Numbered from the stretch's first letter, positions 16,860-27,315 are shown. The stretch: 64,000 bases of DNA from Bacillota bacterium (GCA_023436115.1 JAEZKQ010000024.1:124001-188000), one strand, 5' to 3'. The notes: generated by a model from the sequence alone, not told the origin. Translations and numbers: made by a program.

Positions 16860-18872
16860 ATGTCAAAAAGCGATTCGATACTGGATGTGTATCTGTATGA
16901 AAATGGGCAGCTTTTAGACAACCTTGAGTCTTTACTCTTGGTATGTGAAAAAGCCGGCTCATTTTCTGATGAGCATATTGCGGATATTTTTCGCATTCTT
17001 CATACCATAAAAGGTTCTTCGGCCATGATGAATTTCGATAACATCACCGGCCTTTCCCACGCTCTTGAGGATCTTTTCGGCTATTTACGCGAAAATAGTG
17101 CACGCCGCGAAGATCACAGAAAAATAAGCGACCTCGTGTTTGCATCTGTGGATGCCATGAAGGCTGAATTTGAAAAAATACAACAAAATGGCCTTCCGGA
17201 TGGTGATTTGACCAATATTACGCAGGATGTGCGGGTCTTTTATCAGATATTGACGACATCAGGATCTGCCCCTGCAAAGGATCTGCCAGAGTCCGTCTCT
17301 AAAGACTTTAAAATTGATATGGGGGATCAGCAAAGCGGACAGCACAGCTATAAAGCCCATATCACTTTCCAGAAAGACAGCAAAATGGAGAATATCCGTG
17401 CATTGGGAGTTGTCAAATCGCTGGAAAATATATGCACGAAGATTGAGACCATCCCAAGCGATCTGCTGGGTGAGCATAGCGATGATGAAATCACTGCCAA
17501 CGGTTTTGACCTCTTTATTTTGTCTGATGAGCCTTCCAACGTCATTATCAGTAAAATAAAAGAAGCGTTTTTTATTAAAGACCTTCATTTTGAAGAAATA
17601 TCGGCAAAGCAAAATGAACCTGCTGCCCAGGCCTCGGAGCAAAAAGCACAGGACACCAACAGTAAGAGATCTGCTGCCGTCGAGACTGAAGTATCGCATA
17701 ATATCAAACAGAATTATATGAGCGTTAACTTAAACAAGCTCGACATGCTCATGGATATCGTTGGTGAGATTGTGATCACCGAATCTACCGTCACCAAGAA
17801 CCCAGAGGTTTTAAAGCTCAATTTGGACAGTTTCGACAAAGCATCGCGCCAGCTGCGCAAGCTGACAGATGAATTGCAAGATATTGTGATGTCCATCCGC
17901 ATGATTCCTGTTTCGGCCACGTTCCATAAGATGGAGCGAATTGTACGGGATATGTCCAGCCGCATCGGTAAACAGGCTAAGCTTGTGATTATCGGTGAGG
18001 ACACCGAGCTTGACAAAAATGTTCTGGATAACCTGTCTGATCCGCTCATGCATATCGTGCGCAACGCCATGGACCACGGCCTGGAAACAGCAGAAGAGCG
18101 TGTCAAGCTGGGCAAGAATCCCACAGGCCAGATCACACTGGAAGCTCATAATTCGGGCAGTGATGTATTGATCAGCATATCCGACGATGGCCGTGGGCTG
18201 AATAAAGACGCACTCATTAAAAAAGGCATTAAAAAGGGTCTCATCAAAAAGCCTGCTTCTGAGGTCACCGATAAGGAAGCTTATGGACTGATATTCGCGC
18301 CCGGTTTTTCCACCAAAGAACAGGTGACCGAGTATTCGGGCCGCGGCGTGGGCATGGATGTGGCTTTGCGGAACATAGAAAAACTTGGCGGTGCGCTCAT
18401 CGTCGACAGCACTCCGGGCCACGGCATGACTGTACAGATTCGTATACCGCTCACATTGGCCATAATCGAAGGCATGCAGGTGGGTGTCGGTGAATCTGTT
18501 TTCATTCTGCCGCTGCTTTCTATCAGAGAATCGTTTAAGCCCAAGAAGAAGGATATCGCAACAGACCCAGACGGCAACGAAATGATTACCATGCGCGGGA
18601 ACTGCTACCCCATTGCGCGGCTGCATAAGTTGTTTAACCTTGAAACACAGGTCACGGATTTTGAAGAGGGTATACTCGTGATACTGGAAACTCAGTCACT
18701 CACCTACTGCTTGTTCGTTGACCGGCTGATCGGCGAGCAGCAAACCGTTGTGAAACCGCTGCCTGTGTATATTTCAAAAATTCTGGGTTCAACGAAAAGC
18801 ATCGCGGGCTGTACGATACTGGGAGACGGGAGTGTCAGTCTCATTCTTGATATTAATGGACTGATGAGTTAA
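16860..18872 (+). CDS. cheA: CheA, chemotaxis histidine kinase
   Basis: A 670-residue cytoplasmic kinase of standard CheA layout. The N-terminal HPt domain carries His48 in ILHTIKGSSAMM. A P2-like domain spans about residues 150-250, followed by the dimerisation helices (about 285-345). The ATPase domain contains IVRNAMDHGLE, SDDGRGL and SGRGVGMDVA, and a C-terminal CheW-like domain starts near 530. It passes phosphate to CheY and probably CheB. The Shine-Dalgarno is AAGAAGGGGAG. Confidence 0.97.
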   Translation: MSKSDSILDVYLYENGQLLDNLESLLLVCEKAGSFSDEHIADIFRILHTIKGSSAMMNFDNITGLSHALEDLFGYLRENSARREDHRKISDLVFASVDAMKAEFEKIQQNGLPDGDLTNITQDVRVFYQILTTSGSAPAKDLPESVSKDFKIDMGDQQSGQHSYKAHITFQKDSKMENIRALGVVKSLENICTKIETIPSDLLGEHSDDEITANGFDLFILSDEPSNVIISKIKEAFFIKDLHFEEISAKQNEPAAQASEQKAQDTNSKRSAAVETEVSHNIKQNYMSVNLNKLDMLMDIVGEIVITESTVTKNPEVLKLNLDSFDKASRQLRKLTDELQDIVMSIRMIPVSATFHKMERIVRDMSSRIGKQAKLVIIGEDTELDKNVLDNLSDPLMHIVRNAMDHGLETAEERVKLGKNPTGQITLEAHNSGSDVLISISDDGRGLNKDALIKKGIKKGLIKKPASEVTDKEAYGLIFAPGFSTKEQVTEYSGRGVGMDVALRNIEKLGGALIVDSTPGHGMTVQIRIPLTLAIIEGMQVGVGESVFILPLLSIRESFKPKKKDIATDPDGNEMITMRGNCYPIARLHKLFNLETQVTDFEEGILVILETQSLTYCLFVDRLIGEQQTVVKPLPVYISKILGSTKSIAGCTILGDGSVSLILDINGLMS

Positions 18873-18880
18873 AATAAGTC

Positions 18881-19957
18881 ATGAGATATGTTCCTATCAA
18901 ACATTTGCATACCGGACATAAATTGGCTTCAGACTTAGTGCTTTCTAGAAACCGCGTCCTTTTACGTAAAGGACGCGTATTAACTGATTCTCTTATCAAG
19001 AAAATCGCCCATCTTGGCTATCAGGGGCTTTATATCGATGATGAATTGTCAGAAGGATTATACGTCAACGATATCGTCAGCGCTGAGCTCAAGATGACGA
19101 TGAAAAATGAGCTTCAGGCATTACTCGATAATACAAACACCAGCCGTCCGTCATCGCTGCGTCTTCGTATGCAGACCATCAATAAACTGCTCCAATGTAC
19201 GATCGATGAGATACTGCAAAGCAGCCAGGTGATGGTCAATATGATCGATCTTCGCACGTATGATGATTATACCTACTCACACAGTCTCAATGTGGCCATT
19301 TTGTCAGTGGTCATCGGCATAACACTGGGGTTGAACAAGAAAATCCTTCATCAATTGGCACTGGGCGCTTTGCTGCACGATACCGGAAAAATGTTTATAG
19401 ACAAGGACATACTCAATAAACCCACACGCCTCACACCCGAGGAATTCGAAGAGATTAAAAAGCACAGTGAACGCGGCTATATATACCTGTGTGATTATCT
19501 AGATATTCCCGATACATCGCGCACCACGGCGTTGCAGCATCATGAGCAGTTTAACGGCAAGGGATATCCCCATGGCCTTTCTGGTGAGTCCATTCATCTG
19601 TTTGGGCGCATCGTTGGCGTTGTAGATGTATTTGATGCCTTGACTGCGGACAGGCCTTACCGGAAGGCGATGCTTCCCTCAGATGCCATCGAATACATCA
19701 TGGGCGGATATAATTCCATGTTTGACCCCAGCATCGTCAACGCGCTGACCCGAAAGGTTGCGCCGTATCCGATTGGAACATGTATCCGTCTCAGCACGGA
19801 TGAAACGGCAATTGTGGTCAAGAATTATGAAGTGGCGAGTTTGCGGCCCATGGTTAAGCTGATTGTGGACAACAAGCCCACTGATACCATTATTGACCTT
19901 GCCCACGACCGTTCTGCTTTAAACGTGACGATCAAAGAAATTATCCAGATGAATTAG
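18881..19957 (+). CDS. HD-GYP domain protein, probable c-di-GMP phosphodiesterase
   Basis: A 358-residue protein with an N-terminal domain of about 120 residues. The HD-GYP domain (about 125-310) has HSLNVAI, LLHDTGKMFID, the HHEQFNGKGYPHGLSG core and GVVDVFDALTADRPYR. All the metal-binding His/Asp motifs and the GYP triplet are present, so the enzyme should hydrolyse cyclic di-GMP. It begins 8 bases after cheA without a clear Shine-Dalgarno, suggesting coupled translation. As the last gene of the che operon it probably favours swimming by lowering c-di-GMP. Confidence 0.9.
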   Translation: MRYVPIKHLHTGHKLASDLVLSRNRVLLRKGRVLTDSLIKKIAHLGYQGLYIDDELSEGLYVNDIVSAELKMTMKNELQALLDNTNTSRPSSLRLRMQTINKLLQCTIDEILQSSQVMVNMIDLRTYDDYTYSHSLNVAILSVVIGITLGLNKKILHQLALGALLHDTGKMFIDKDILNKPTRLTPEEFEEIKKHSERGYIYLCDYLDIPDTSRTTALQHHEQFNGKGYPHGLSGESIHLFGRIVGVVDVFDALTADRPYRKAMLPSDAIEYIMGGYNSMFDPSIVNALTRKVAPYPIGTCIRLSTDETAIVVKNYEVASLRPMVKLIVDNKPTDTIIDLAHDRSALNVTIKEIIQMN

Positions 19958-19965
19958 CTTTAGTT

Positions 19966-20001
19966 AAAAAAAGCGCCTGCATCAAATACAAGCGCTTTTT
20001 T
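19966..20001. terminator. Bidirectional intrinsic terminator
   Basis: AAAAAGCGC (19968-19976) pairs with GCGCTTTTT (19992-20000). The run of A on one side and T on the other lets it end both the che operon and the convergent UPF0145 gene. Confidence 0.8.
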
Positions 20002-20011
20002 ATTGCTTTTA

Positions 20012-20320
20012 TTACTTATATTTGATGGCAGTGCCGTAAGCCGTCACCTCAGCTGCGCCCTGCATCACCGAGCTGGACGTAAACCGCATACCGATGATCG
20101 CGTCGGCACCCAGCATCGCCGCTTGATCGGCCATACGCTTTGTGGCAATCTCTCTGGATTCCTCCATCATCTCCGTATAGGATGTAAGCTCTCCCCCCAC
20201 CAGATTCCGGAACCCGGCCATCATATCTTTACCGATATGCTTGCTTTGAATCATCGAGCCCCTCACAAGACCCAGCACTTCAAAAGGCTTGCCAATGTTT
20301 TCGATTGTCATAATGATCAT
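20012..20320 (-). CDS. UPF0145 / YbjQ-family protein
   Basis: A 102-residue protein of the YbjQ (UPF0145) family, whose function is unknown although it is often labelled heavy-metal binding. Family features are MTIENIGKPFEVLGLVRGS near the start, SYTEMMEESREIATKRM, then GADAIIGMRFTSS and the AYGTAIKY end. I used ATG 20320, with GGAGG eight bases upstream, not the longer frame. It is convergent with the chemotaxis operon and unlikely to be related to it. Confidence 0.88.
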   Translation of the reverse strand: MIIMTIENIGKPFEVLGLVRGSMIQSKHIGKDMMAGFRNLVGGELTSYTEMMEESREIATKRMADQAAMLGADAIIGMRFTSSSVMQGAAEVTAYGTAIKYK

Positions 20321-20381
20321 TGCGCTGTCCTCCGTTTTTCTTTTCACTTTGTATTATATCATATCTTCTTGTTACATGCAT

Positions 20382-23300
20382 TTAATAGTCTATATTCAAA
20401 AGTACCGCTTCGCCGACAGCCAGATAATAAATAAAAGCTTGCGATACGGGTATATGTGTGATACGTGAGAGCGCTTTGCTGTACAGTGACAGCTGAACCG
20501 AATACTTCTTTGCAGCTTCTTGCGCTTCGTCCGGCTGCACCCGATCTGTCTTATAATCGACAATGATCCAGCTTCCGTTTTCCACAAAGCACATATCGAT
20601 CACACCCTGAACAATCACGTTCTCCTCGGATTCATTGAGTCCTGCCTCTTTTGCGCTCAGCTTTAAGCAAAACGGCTGTTCCTGCCGCAGCATCGACGCG
20701 TCGCGCGCCCTCTTTGCCAGCGGGCTATGCAAAAACCGAGATATTGCGGCAGCATCGACCTGTGTCTCAAGAGACTTATCAATAAGTCCTCGCTCTGCCA
20801 TATCTTCCACCAGCTTTTTAACGTCATTCTCGCTCTTTGGCTCAAGACCGACGTGTTCAAGTACACGATGCATTAATGTGCCGCGCGTGGCAGCTTCAAC
20901 AACATCTTCTCCTGACGGCCTGTGTACGGGTCTTAAAACTGGCGCTTCTTCCATCCTTTTAAGCGCAGACACACTGACCTTAGACGGAACTCCGATATCG
21001 CTTTGATATAAATATCTTTCAAAAAGGTTTGCGGGCGTTTGCACGGCGGCCTGCTTCCAAATATCCTCGAGCCGCTGCGCTTTGGATGCGCGCCTATTGT
21101 CCGTATCCTCGTCCCTCAGTATCCTAACAATGTCTTCAAGATTCTTCCCGCTTTGCGCGGCGGCCATCGCCACAGCAGGCATAAGCAGATCAAAATGTGT
21201 CACAGCGTCGTGCTGCCAGCCCTTGTATTTGGGCTTCAGCCAGCTCTCCTTAATCTCACTGCCCGCTCCCAGTATAATAAGACGTTCGATGGCACGTGTC
21301 ATGCCCACGTACAGCAGCCGTACCGTCTCGGCAATCTTCTCACGGCGAAGCAACCGCGCCACAGCAAGGCGATGCAGCGTGGGCTTGCGTATGTGTTTTT
21401 CAGCATCGATAATATCCGGGGCGATGCCAAGCCCCCGTCCCACAAGTATGGCCCCCTGCGCGTCACGCTGGTCAATTTTTTTGTGCAGCCCCGAGAGAAT
21501 GACAACACCAAATTCCAGGCCTTTGGATTTATGTATGGTCGTCATATACACGCCGCCAGAGCAATCGGGGCTTTGCTGAGTCTCACGCGTGCATTTGAGT
21601 TTGTCCGCAACAGCGAGCACATCCGCCAAAGACTTGGGGTTCATGGCCGCCGCGGCGCTGATAAACGAGTTGATGGCCGCTTCGCATGCCGCTCCGCCCG
21701 GAGATGTGAGCGCGTAATCTTTAAGCCGCATATCTTGTCTGAGCCGCATAAGAAAATCCGGCATCTTCATGCAAGCCGCCAAAAGCCGGCAGCGGGCAAG
21801 CGTATCGCGAAAAGCACTCACTTTCGCTCCGAGAGGCGTATCCAGCCTAAACGCGCGTACGGCACCGCAAAAGCTCTTGTCCTGTGCGTTTTCAGGCTGG
21901 GCCAATCGAATCTGCGCGAGCTCCGGCTCGGTGAAACCGAAGTGCGGATAACGCATGACGCTGAGCATGGCTGTATCGTCCGTTTCGTTGTGAATGAGTG
22001 TCAGCATATTAACAAACACATGAAGCTCGCCGAAATCCGCATCCGAAGACCCAAATCCATTGACAACAGGTATATTCATATCACTCAGTACTTTGGCGAT
22101 TTTACGGCCTGATTGCGTCATTTCGGGGCGCAGTATGGCGATATCCGCATAATCATAGCCTTGGGATTTAAGCCGCTTGATCTGCGCGCCGATTTCACGT
22201 GCCTCGGCGTCGATGTTCTCCTCTTCCTCACGCTGCGCCAGAACGATTTCCACACCGCCCTCGCCTTGCCCACCGGGTTCCAGGCACTGACCGCCTGTGT
22301 AGTCTACACCGCCCACATCCCGCGTCATCATATGGCGCATCACACTGTTGATAAACTCGATCACGCCGGGCATACTGCGGTAATTGGTGTTCATTTCAAT
22401 AAGGCCGCTGCCCTCCAGTTCGCGGCATCGCTTAATAAGCAGATCGGGATTGGACTCGCGAAATGTGTAAATACACTGCTTCACATCGCCCACAAGAAAG
22501 TCATTGTTGTCTCGCTGTATCAGCGATATGATAGTATGCTGTGCTTCGTTGATATCCTGATATTCATCCACAAACACATGGGCATACCGGCTGCGATACC
22601 TTGCCGCCACATCGGGCACCTGAAGCGCCTTCAGGGCAAAATGCATGGTGTCGTCGTGGTCAATCAGATTCTTGGCGCGCTTGGCGCGGGCATAGCGTGA
22701 CATGAAAAGCTTTGTCAGTTCAATAAAGAAGCGTCCGTCTCCGGCGGCTTGCTCAAGCTCTGCGGACACCTTGGCCGTGAAATCACCCGTACAGCCCCGC
22801 AACGCGTCAAAGCATTTGTTCGCGTGATTGGTCAGCGATTGGCTTTCACGGTTAGGCGCGCCTTTTATTTTTATGCTGATTTGTTTAGCCTCGGGCAGCA
22901 TCACGTTTTTCATCTCAAGCTGCCGGACATCACGCATAAAAGTGATACGGTCGTTTTCGCTCTCGTCAGCCTGCGCATCAAAACCCTTTTCTCGCCATAT
23001 TTCGCTGCGTGCCGACAGCTTCGCGTTGGCCTTCTCCGCGGCTTCCTGCACCATATTCGCATATTCGGCAAAAAGCGTGTTCACAAAGGCGCCGCCGTCA
23101 AAATGCGCGTAAGCGTCGTCAAGCCACTGCTGCGGGTTCTTCAAACTGATAGCGCGGTTATATATTGCCGTGATAATGCTTATCATTTGATCCATATCGC
23201 CGCGGTGCGAGAACTTCTCCACATACGGACGCATACGCTCGTTCTGTGAAGCCTGCTCGATAGCCTGTTCAAGCGCCTCCTGTTTAAGCCGTGCCGTCTC

Positions 23301-23675
23301 CGCTTCACTCGCGATGGCCACACCGGGAGACGTGCCGGCATGCTCAAAATGATCGCGTATCAGACGGCCGCAGAAAGCGTGCAGTGTGGCAATATCCGCG
23401 AAGGCACATTTTTCAGCCTGGGCCGCAAGGCGGGCGGACGATGCGCTGGTATCCTGCAAACGTTTATAAATGCGTTCACGCATCTCGCTCGCCGCAAGAT
23501 TCGTAAACGTCACAATCAGCATGTTCTCGATGTCTTCGCCTTCTTCGATAAGGCGCAGCACACGCTCTGTGAGTACGCTCGTTTTGCCGCTGCCTGCCGC
23601 CGCCGATACCACCACGCTTTTGCCGCGCGCATCGATCGCCATCTGCTGATGCACGTTCCATGTTCTTCCGCTCAT
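20382..23675 (-). CDS. addA: AddA, helicase-nuclease subunit A
   Basis: AddAB processes double-strand breaks for RecA-dependent repair (the Firmicute counterpart of RecBCD). From ATG 23675, which overlaps addB as ATGA and has GGAGG upstream, the protein is 1097 residues. It has a UvrD-like Q motif (WNVHQQMAI), Walker A with Lys31 in AAAGSGKT, and FVDEYQDINEAQ. Later helicase motifs include TIHKSKGLEF and RLLYVGMTRA. The C-terminal nuclease motif is WIIVDYKTDRVQ. All expected catalytic elements are present. Confidence 0.96.
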   Translation of the reverse strand: MSGRTWNVHQQMAIDARGKSVVVSAAAGSGKTSVLTERVLRLIEEGEDIENMLIVTFTNLAASEMRERIYKRLQDTSASSARLAAQAEKCAFADIATLHAFCGRLIRDHFEHAGTSPGVAIASEAETARLKQEALEQAIEQASQNERMRPYVEKFSHRGDMDQMISIITAIYNRAISLKNPQQWLDDAYAHFDGGAFVNTLFAEYANMVQEAAEKANAKLSARSEIWREKGFDAQADESENDRITFMRDVRQLEMKNVMLPEAKQISIKIKGAPNRESQSLTNHANKCFDALRGCTGDFTAKVSAELEQAAGDGRFFIELTKLFMSRYARAKRAKNLIDHDDTMHFALKALQVPDVAARYRSRYAHVFVDEYQDINEAQHTIISLIQRDNNDFLVGDVKQCIYTFRESNPDLLIKRCRELEGSGLIEMNTNYRSMPGVIEFINSVMRHMMTRDVGGVDYTGGQCLEPGGQGEGGVEIVLAQREEEENIDAEAREIGAQIKRLKSQGYDYADIAILRPEMTQSGRKIAKVLSDMNIPVVNGFGSSDADFGELHVFVNMLTLIHNETDDTAMLSVMRYPHFGFTEPELAQIRLAQPENAQDKSFCGAVRAFRLDTPLGAKVSAFRDTLARCRLLAACMKMPDFLMRLRQDMRLKDYALTSPGGAACEAAINSFISAAAAMNPKSLADVLAVADKLKCTRETQQSPDCSGGVYMTTIHKSKGLEFGVVILSGLHKKIDQRDAQGAILVGRGLGIAPDIIDAEKHIRKPTLHRLAVARLLRREKIAETVRLLYVGMTRAIERLIILGAGSEIKESWLKPKYKGWQHDAVTHFDLLMPAVAMAAAQSGKNLEDIVRILRDEDTDNRRASKAQRLEDIWKQAAVQTPANLFERYLYQSDIGVPSKVSVSALKRMEEAPVLRPVHRPSGEDVVEAATRGTLMHRVLEHVGLEPKSENDVKKLVEDMAERGLIDKSLETQVDAAAISRFLHSPLAKRARDASMLRQEQPFCLKLSAKEAGLNESEENVIVQGVIDMCFVENGSWIIVDYKTDRVQPDEAQEAAKKYSVQLSLYSKALSRITHIPVSQAFIYYLAVGEAVLLNIDY

Positions 23676-26600
23676 ACGTTGCCCTCCTGCGTCAGGCATG
23701 TCCGGTCAAATCCCGCTGTCTCACGCAGCTTGTTGCCGTCATATTCGGTATTGATTTGACAGACGCCCCCATAATTGCAATAGCCGCAGACATCGGAATT
23801 TGCAGGGCGTATGGCTGTATCGCCCTTAAATATCTGTTCAGCGGCGTCACGGATAAGACCGCGCGAATAATTGAGCAGCGCATCCAGCTCTGCTTCCGTA
23901 AACAGCCGCGACGCACCGCGTGAATGAAGCATACCCGACGAAGTCACGGCCTGATCGATAGCCGCAAAACCCCCGCCCGGCAGCACAGCCGAAAATGCCG
24001 AGAGCGTTTGTACATCATACAGCGACAGTCCCGACATACGCGCATCCTTGTCCGCGTCATCCGCACTTTCGTGATACTTCTCTCCAATGCGCATATAATA
24101 ACCGCCTGCAGGCTTAAGCCCCGTATCGGCAAGCATTTGCCTCGCCGCCTCAATATAGACAGGAAGCTGTATTGATGTCCCTTGGGCAAGCTCATTCAGA
24201 GAAAACTTTGTGGTGGATGATTTATAATCGACAACGCGAAAATACCCATCCGTTGCGTCGATTCGGTCTATTTTGCCCGTAATGACAATATCCCCAAAAG
24301 TCGTGGGGACATTAAACGAAAAGTTTTGCTCGCTTGCGTATAAGAACGCGCTGCTGCCTAAGAAATGCGAGCGTATACGCAACGCTGTATCGGCCAGTTC
24401 CCGTGTCAACAGAGCGGCCTGCATAGCCAGGCGCTCATCATCCAGTAGCTTGGCGTTGTCATGCTGCTGCGCGGCTTGCGCCGCCGCGGCTTGCATGCGC
24501 CTAACCGTCTGCTCTTCGCTGAGCGTCTTTATGTCCGTTTTCGATTCAATCAACGTTTTAACAAATATATCGAGCGCGAGATGCATGAACATGCCGATAT
24601 CGATCCGGTCATACACATAATCGCGCTGTATCTTGGCTTTAATGCCGTGATCCAGAAAGTGCTTGAACGGGCATTTGTAGTAGTTTTCAATTCGCGTCGC
24701 GCTGCATTTGATGCCGCCGTATAGCGCTTCTGCCGTGGGGCTGTCCATCGGCACAGCCGCGTTGGTGCGCAACAGCATTGCTTGAGCTTTTTCCCTCCAT
24801 CCGGGCTCTGCCATATAGCGTGCGCAGACCCCAAGAAGATTCTCATCAGATGACTGGCCCCGCAATACATCGGCGAGAGCACCCAGCACATCAGCTTCCA
24901 TGCCTTGCAGCGATGTGACTTGCATGTTGACCTTTTGAACAAAGAGACTTGGGAACAAACGCCTGAGCCGGTCTATCAGCATAGAGGGCTGTCCCGTCTG
25001 CGTGTTGTAGCTTAAGATAAGCCGCTCTTTGGGTTTTGTTAATGCGCCGTAAATCTTGAGCTTTTCGGCCGAGAGATCATAAACACCAATATCTATTCCG
25101 TTTCCTTTGAGCGTGTCCCGCTCTGAGGAGGACAGTATGCCAGGCCCGTCGTCTCTCGCAGGCCACACGCCGTCGTGCACACCGATGGCAAACAGCACAT
25201 CAATGCCCGGGAGACGTGCCACGGATAAATCGTATACCCCCACCTCATCCGTGGTGGGCGGTATCACGGCAATTTTCGTAACCTCAAAACCCGTTTTGAC
25301 CATATCACAAAGCATTTTGGCATCGATCGGGCTATTACCGAAAACACGCGCAATACCGTCCAAAACCTCAATGCTCTTTTCAAAGACCTGTCTGAAATAA
25401 GCGGCTTCTCCGCGTGTATCAGTCGCGTCTATAGAAGCACAAAGCGTCTCGAGCTTATCGGATGAATGGCAGTCCTCAAGAAAACGCTTCACAGCATCCA
25501 CGCTGGCTTGTGCGTTGCTGTTTTGCGCCAGTTCATCCGTTAAACGCATCAGCGGGCGCATTACCTGATGCCGTATGGCCTCCGCCTCCGTGCCGTCGTC
25601 GCCGCGCCAGAACTTTTTGTAGTAGTGCCAGCCTTGGTAGGCATACCTTTGCGCGTATGCGAACAAAGCTGTTTGCTGCGGCTCGCTGATGGGCGCATAA
25701 ATACTATAAAGGTATCCTGTGACCGCGGTCATATCCCCCGATGCGGCACACATCGCTTTATAAAGAAAATCGAAAAAAGTGTTGTCGGCCAAAGTCCGGC
25801 GTTCGTCAAAAAACACAGGTATGCCGCATTGCGCAAAGGTTGATTTGATAACAGGCAGATACGCGTCCAGCCCGCCGCCGATGACGGCGATATCGCGAAA
25901 GCGCTTGCCGCGCCGTATCTCACGAAGTATCATTGAAGCAACAGTTTTGACTTCTTGTTCGAGCGTCTGGGCCTCTGTAACGACTATACCGTCCGGCTCG
26001 TTTTGATATGATGAGTAAGGATAGCGGTAGAGATTTGCTTCCAAAAATTCAAGAGAATCGCACACATGCCTTTCCGGTATCCCCAGATCATCTATTATTT
26101 CAATCCTTTTGCCGCTGCGTGCGGCAGCCTCCACAAACTGCTGGCAGTCACGTCTCTCTGACGCAAAGATTTCAGAATCCAGGCCGCTGCCCGCATCACG
26201 AAATGCCGCTATGGTGTCGCAAGAGATCGCTACCACCTTTTCCAGCAACCTCATCACGGCAGGCGTGGCGCTGTCGAGTCCGTCTATCACCACATGAGCG
26301 TCTTTCAAAAATCCGGCTTTTTCCGCCTGTTCGGCAGCCAGCGTATACATATCGGCGCTGTCCGGACGGCTGCCGCAAATGGCGTTGTATTTTTCATATA
26401 CATCGGCAGTATCGCGCAGTTTCTTTTGCAACGCGGCATCATTAAGCTGCTCAGCCGCTTCGCGTAGACTCTGCGGTGTTTGGCAATGGCTTTTGAGCCG
26501 CGTCATCAGGTCTGCCATGAATGTATCTAAATCAGTGACCGCAGTGCCAAACGGATGATCAAGCTCATTTAAAGCGCGCCGGCAGGCAACCGCCTTCTCG

Positions 26601-26857
26601 GCATGCGTCATGAACACAGTCTGTCCCGTCTGCTCAAATATACGATAACAAAGCCGCTGAATACTCAACACCTCAAGGCCCAAGATACCTTCCACACCAC
26701 AGCTTTGCAAGATGTTCTTTTCCGTTTCAAAGGTCAGAGGGCCCGGTACGATGACGATTACTTTGGCAAACGGATCTTTGAGCAGCTTTGTGATATGCGA
26801 AAGTAAATACCGGCTTTTCCCGCTTCCCGCGCGCCCCGTCACAACCGTTACGCTCAT
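23672..26857 (-). CDS. addB: AddB, helicase-nuclease subunit B
   Basis: A 1061-residue partner of AddA. The N-terminus has Walker A GRAGSGKS. The C-terminal nuclease region has VVDYKSSTTKFSL, and the four cysteines of the AddB iron-sulphur staple are visible: one in YYKCPFKHFLDHG and three in CGYCNYGGVCQ. In AddAB the B subunit cuts the 5'-ended strand and recognises Chi. The order addB-addA with coupled translation is standard for Firmicutes. The Shine-Dalgarno is a run of G before ATG 26857. Confidence 0.95.
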   Translation of the reverse strand: MSVTVVTGRAGSGKSRYLLSHITKLLKDPFAKVIVIVPGPLTFETEKNILQSCGVEGILGLEVLSIQRLCYRIFEQTGQTVFMTHAEKAVACRRALNELDHPFGTAVTDLDTFMADLMTRLKSHCQTPQSLREAAEQLNDAALQKKLRDTADVYEKYNAICGSRPDSADMYTLAAEQAEKAGFLKDAHVVIDGLDSATPAVMRLLEKVVAISCDTIAAFRDAGSGLDSEIFASERRDCQQFVEAAARSGKRIEIIDDLGIPERHVCDSLEFLEANLYRYPYSSYQNEPDGIVVTEAQTLEQEVKTVASMILREIRRGKRFRDIAVIGGGLDAYLPVIKSTFAQCGIPVFFDERRTLADNTFFDFLYKAMCAASGDMTAVTGYLYSIYAPISEPQQTALFAYAQRYAYQGWHYYKKFWRGDDGTEAEAIRHQVMRPLMRLTDELAQNSNAQASVDAVKRFLEDCHSSDKLETLCASIDATDTRGEAAYFRQVFEKSIEVLDGIARVFGNSPIDAKMLCDMVKTGFEVTKIAVIPPTTDEVGVYDLSVARLPGIDVLFAIGVHDGVWPARDDGPGILSSSERDTLKGNGIDIGVYDLSAEKLKIYGALTKPKERLILSYNTQTGQPSMLIDRLRRLFPSLFVQKVNMQVTSLQGMEADVLGALADVLRGQSSDENLLGVCARYMAEPGWREKAQAMLLRTNAAVPMDSPTAEALYGGIKCSATRIENYYKCPFKHFLDHGIKAKIQRDYVYDRIDIGMFMHLALDIFVKTLIESKTDIKTLSEEQTVRRMQAAAAQAAQQHDNAKLLDDERLAMQAALLTRELADTALRIRSHFLGSSAFLYASEQNFSFNVPTTFGDIVITGKIDRIDATDGYFRVVDYKSSTTKFSLNELAQGTSIQLPVYIEAARQMLADTGLKPAGGYYMRIGEKYHESADDADKDARMSGLSLYDVQTLSAFSAVLPGGGFAAIDQAVTSSGMLHSRGASRLFTEAELDALLNYSRGLIRDAAEQIFKGDTAIRPANSDVCGYCNYGGVCQINTEYDGNKLRETAGFDRTCLTQEGNV

Positions 26858-26960
26858 TTCCCCGCCCCCTTTTCTTTATAAAAAATAGCAAGTTATCTGT
26901 ACCAAATAACGGACTATAAAAAAATTGATGATCCGATTGTTTTTATTATGTATGCCAATT

Positions 26961-26983
26961 AAAAAAGCCGCCCAAAAGCGGCT
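26961..26983 (-). terminator. Intrinsic terminator of the 77-residue gene
   Basis: On the reverse strand AGCCGC and GCGGCT enclose a TTTTGG-type loop and are followed by six T. It lies 19 bases after the stop of the small gene at 27002 and separates it from addB. Confidence 0.8.
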
Positions 26984-27001
26984 CTAGCTTTAAGATTTGG
27001 A

Positions 27002-27235
27002 CTATCCTCTAACGAGATAGTTGAGAAGGAGGTTCAAATCTTCAGGCTCCGAAACAAGCAGTTCCAGTTCGTCAATCTTCGCTTCCGAGAACATCTGCGT
27101 CAGCATGATGTATTGGCAGAGAGTCGATTTCAGATTCAGCCTGTCGCCCTCAGAGGTGACCAACTCAATTTTGCCTTTGCAATCTTTGAGCACTTCAAAA
27201 AACTTCTGAGGTTCATTGATGTTTTTAATCTTCAT
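27002..27235 (-). CDS. Conserved small protein, function unknown
   Basis: A 77-residue acidic protein from ATG 27235 with GGAGG six bases upstream. It begins MKIKNINEPQKFFEVLKDCKGK and contains a VTSEGDRLNLKSTLCQYI segment. Small proteins with this pattern are, as I recall, common in Clostridia and sometimes labelled 'polyA polymerase' without good reason; I would not adopt that name. It looks like a compact alpha/beta domain with no membrane segment. It is a single-gene unit with its own strong promoter and terminator, so it is probably well expressed. Confidence 0.8.
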   Translation of the reverse strand: MKIKNINEPQKFFEVLKDCKGKIELVTSEGDRLNLKSTLCQYIMLTQMFSEAKIDELELLVSEPEDLNLLLNYLVRG

Positions 27236-27286
27236 ACGTTTCCTCCTTTTATAATGATTCTGATACAAACCTTTTATATCCCCTAG

Positions 27287-27315
27287 AATATAACACACTT
27301 ACTTGTTTTCGTCAA
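27287..27315 (-). promoter_or_regulatory. Sigma-A promoter of the 77-residue gene
   Basis: On the reverse strand TTGACG (27315-27310), a 17-base spacer and TATATT (27292-27287) form a near-consensus promoter about 50 bases upstream of the ATG. Confidence 0.75.

Noticed and set aside
17811..18626. 271-residue reverse frame opposite cheA.
   Set aside because: cheA has all catalytic motifs; the reverse frame has no domain likeness.
21039..22112. 357-residue forward frame opposite addA.
   Set aside because: Shadow frame rich in Arg and His, with addA motifs intact on the other strand.
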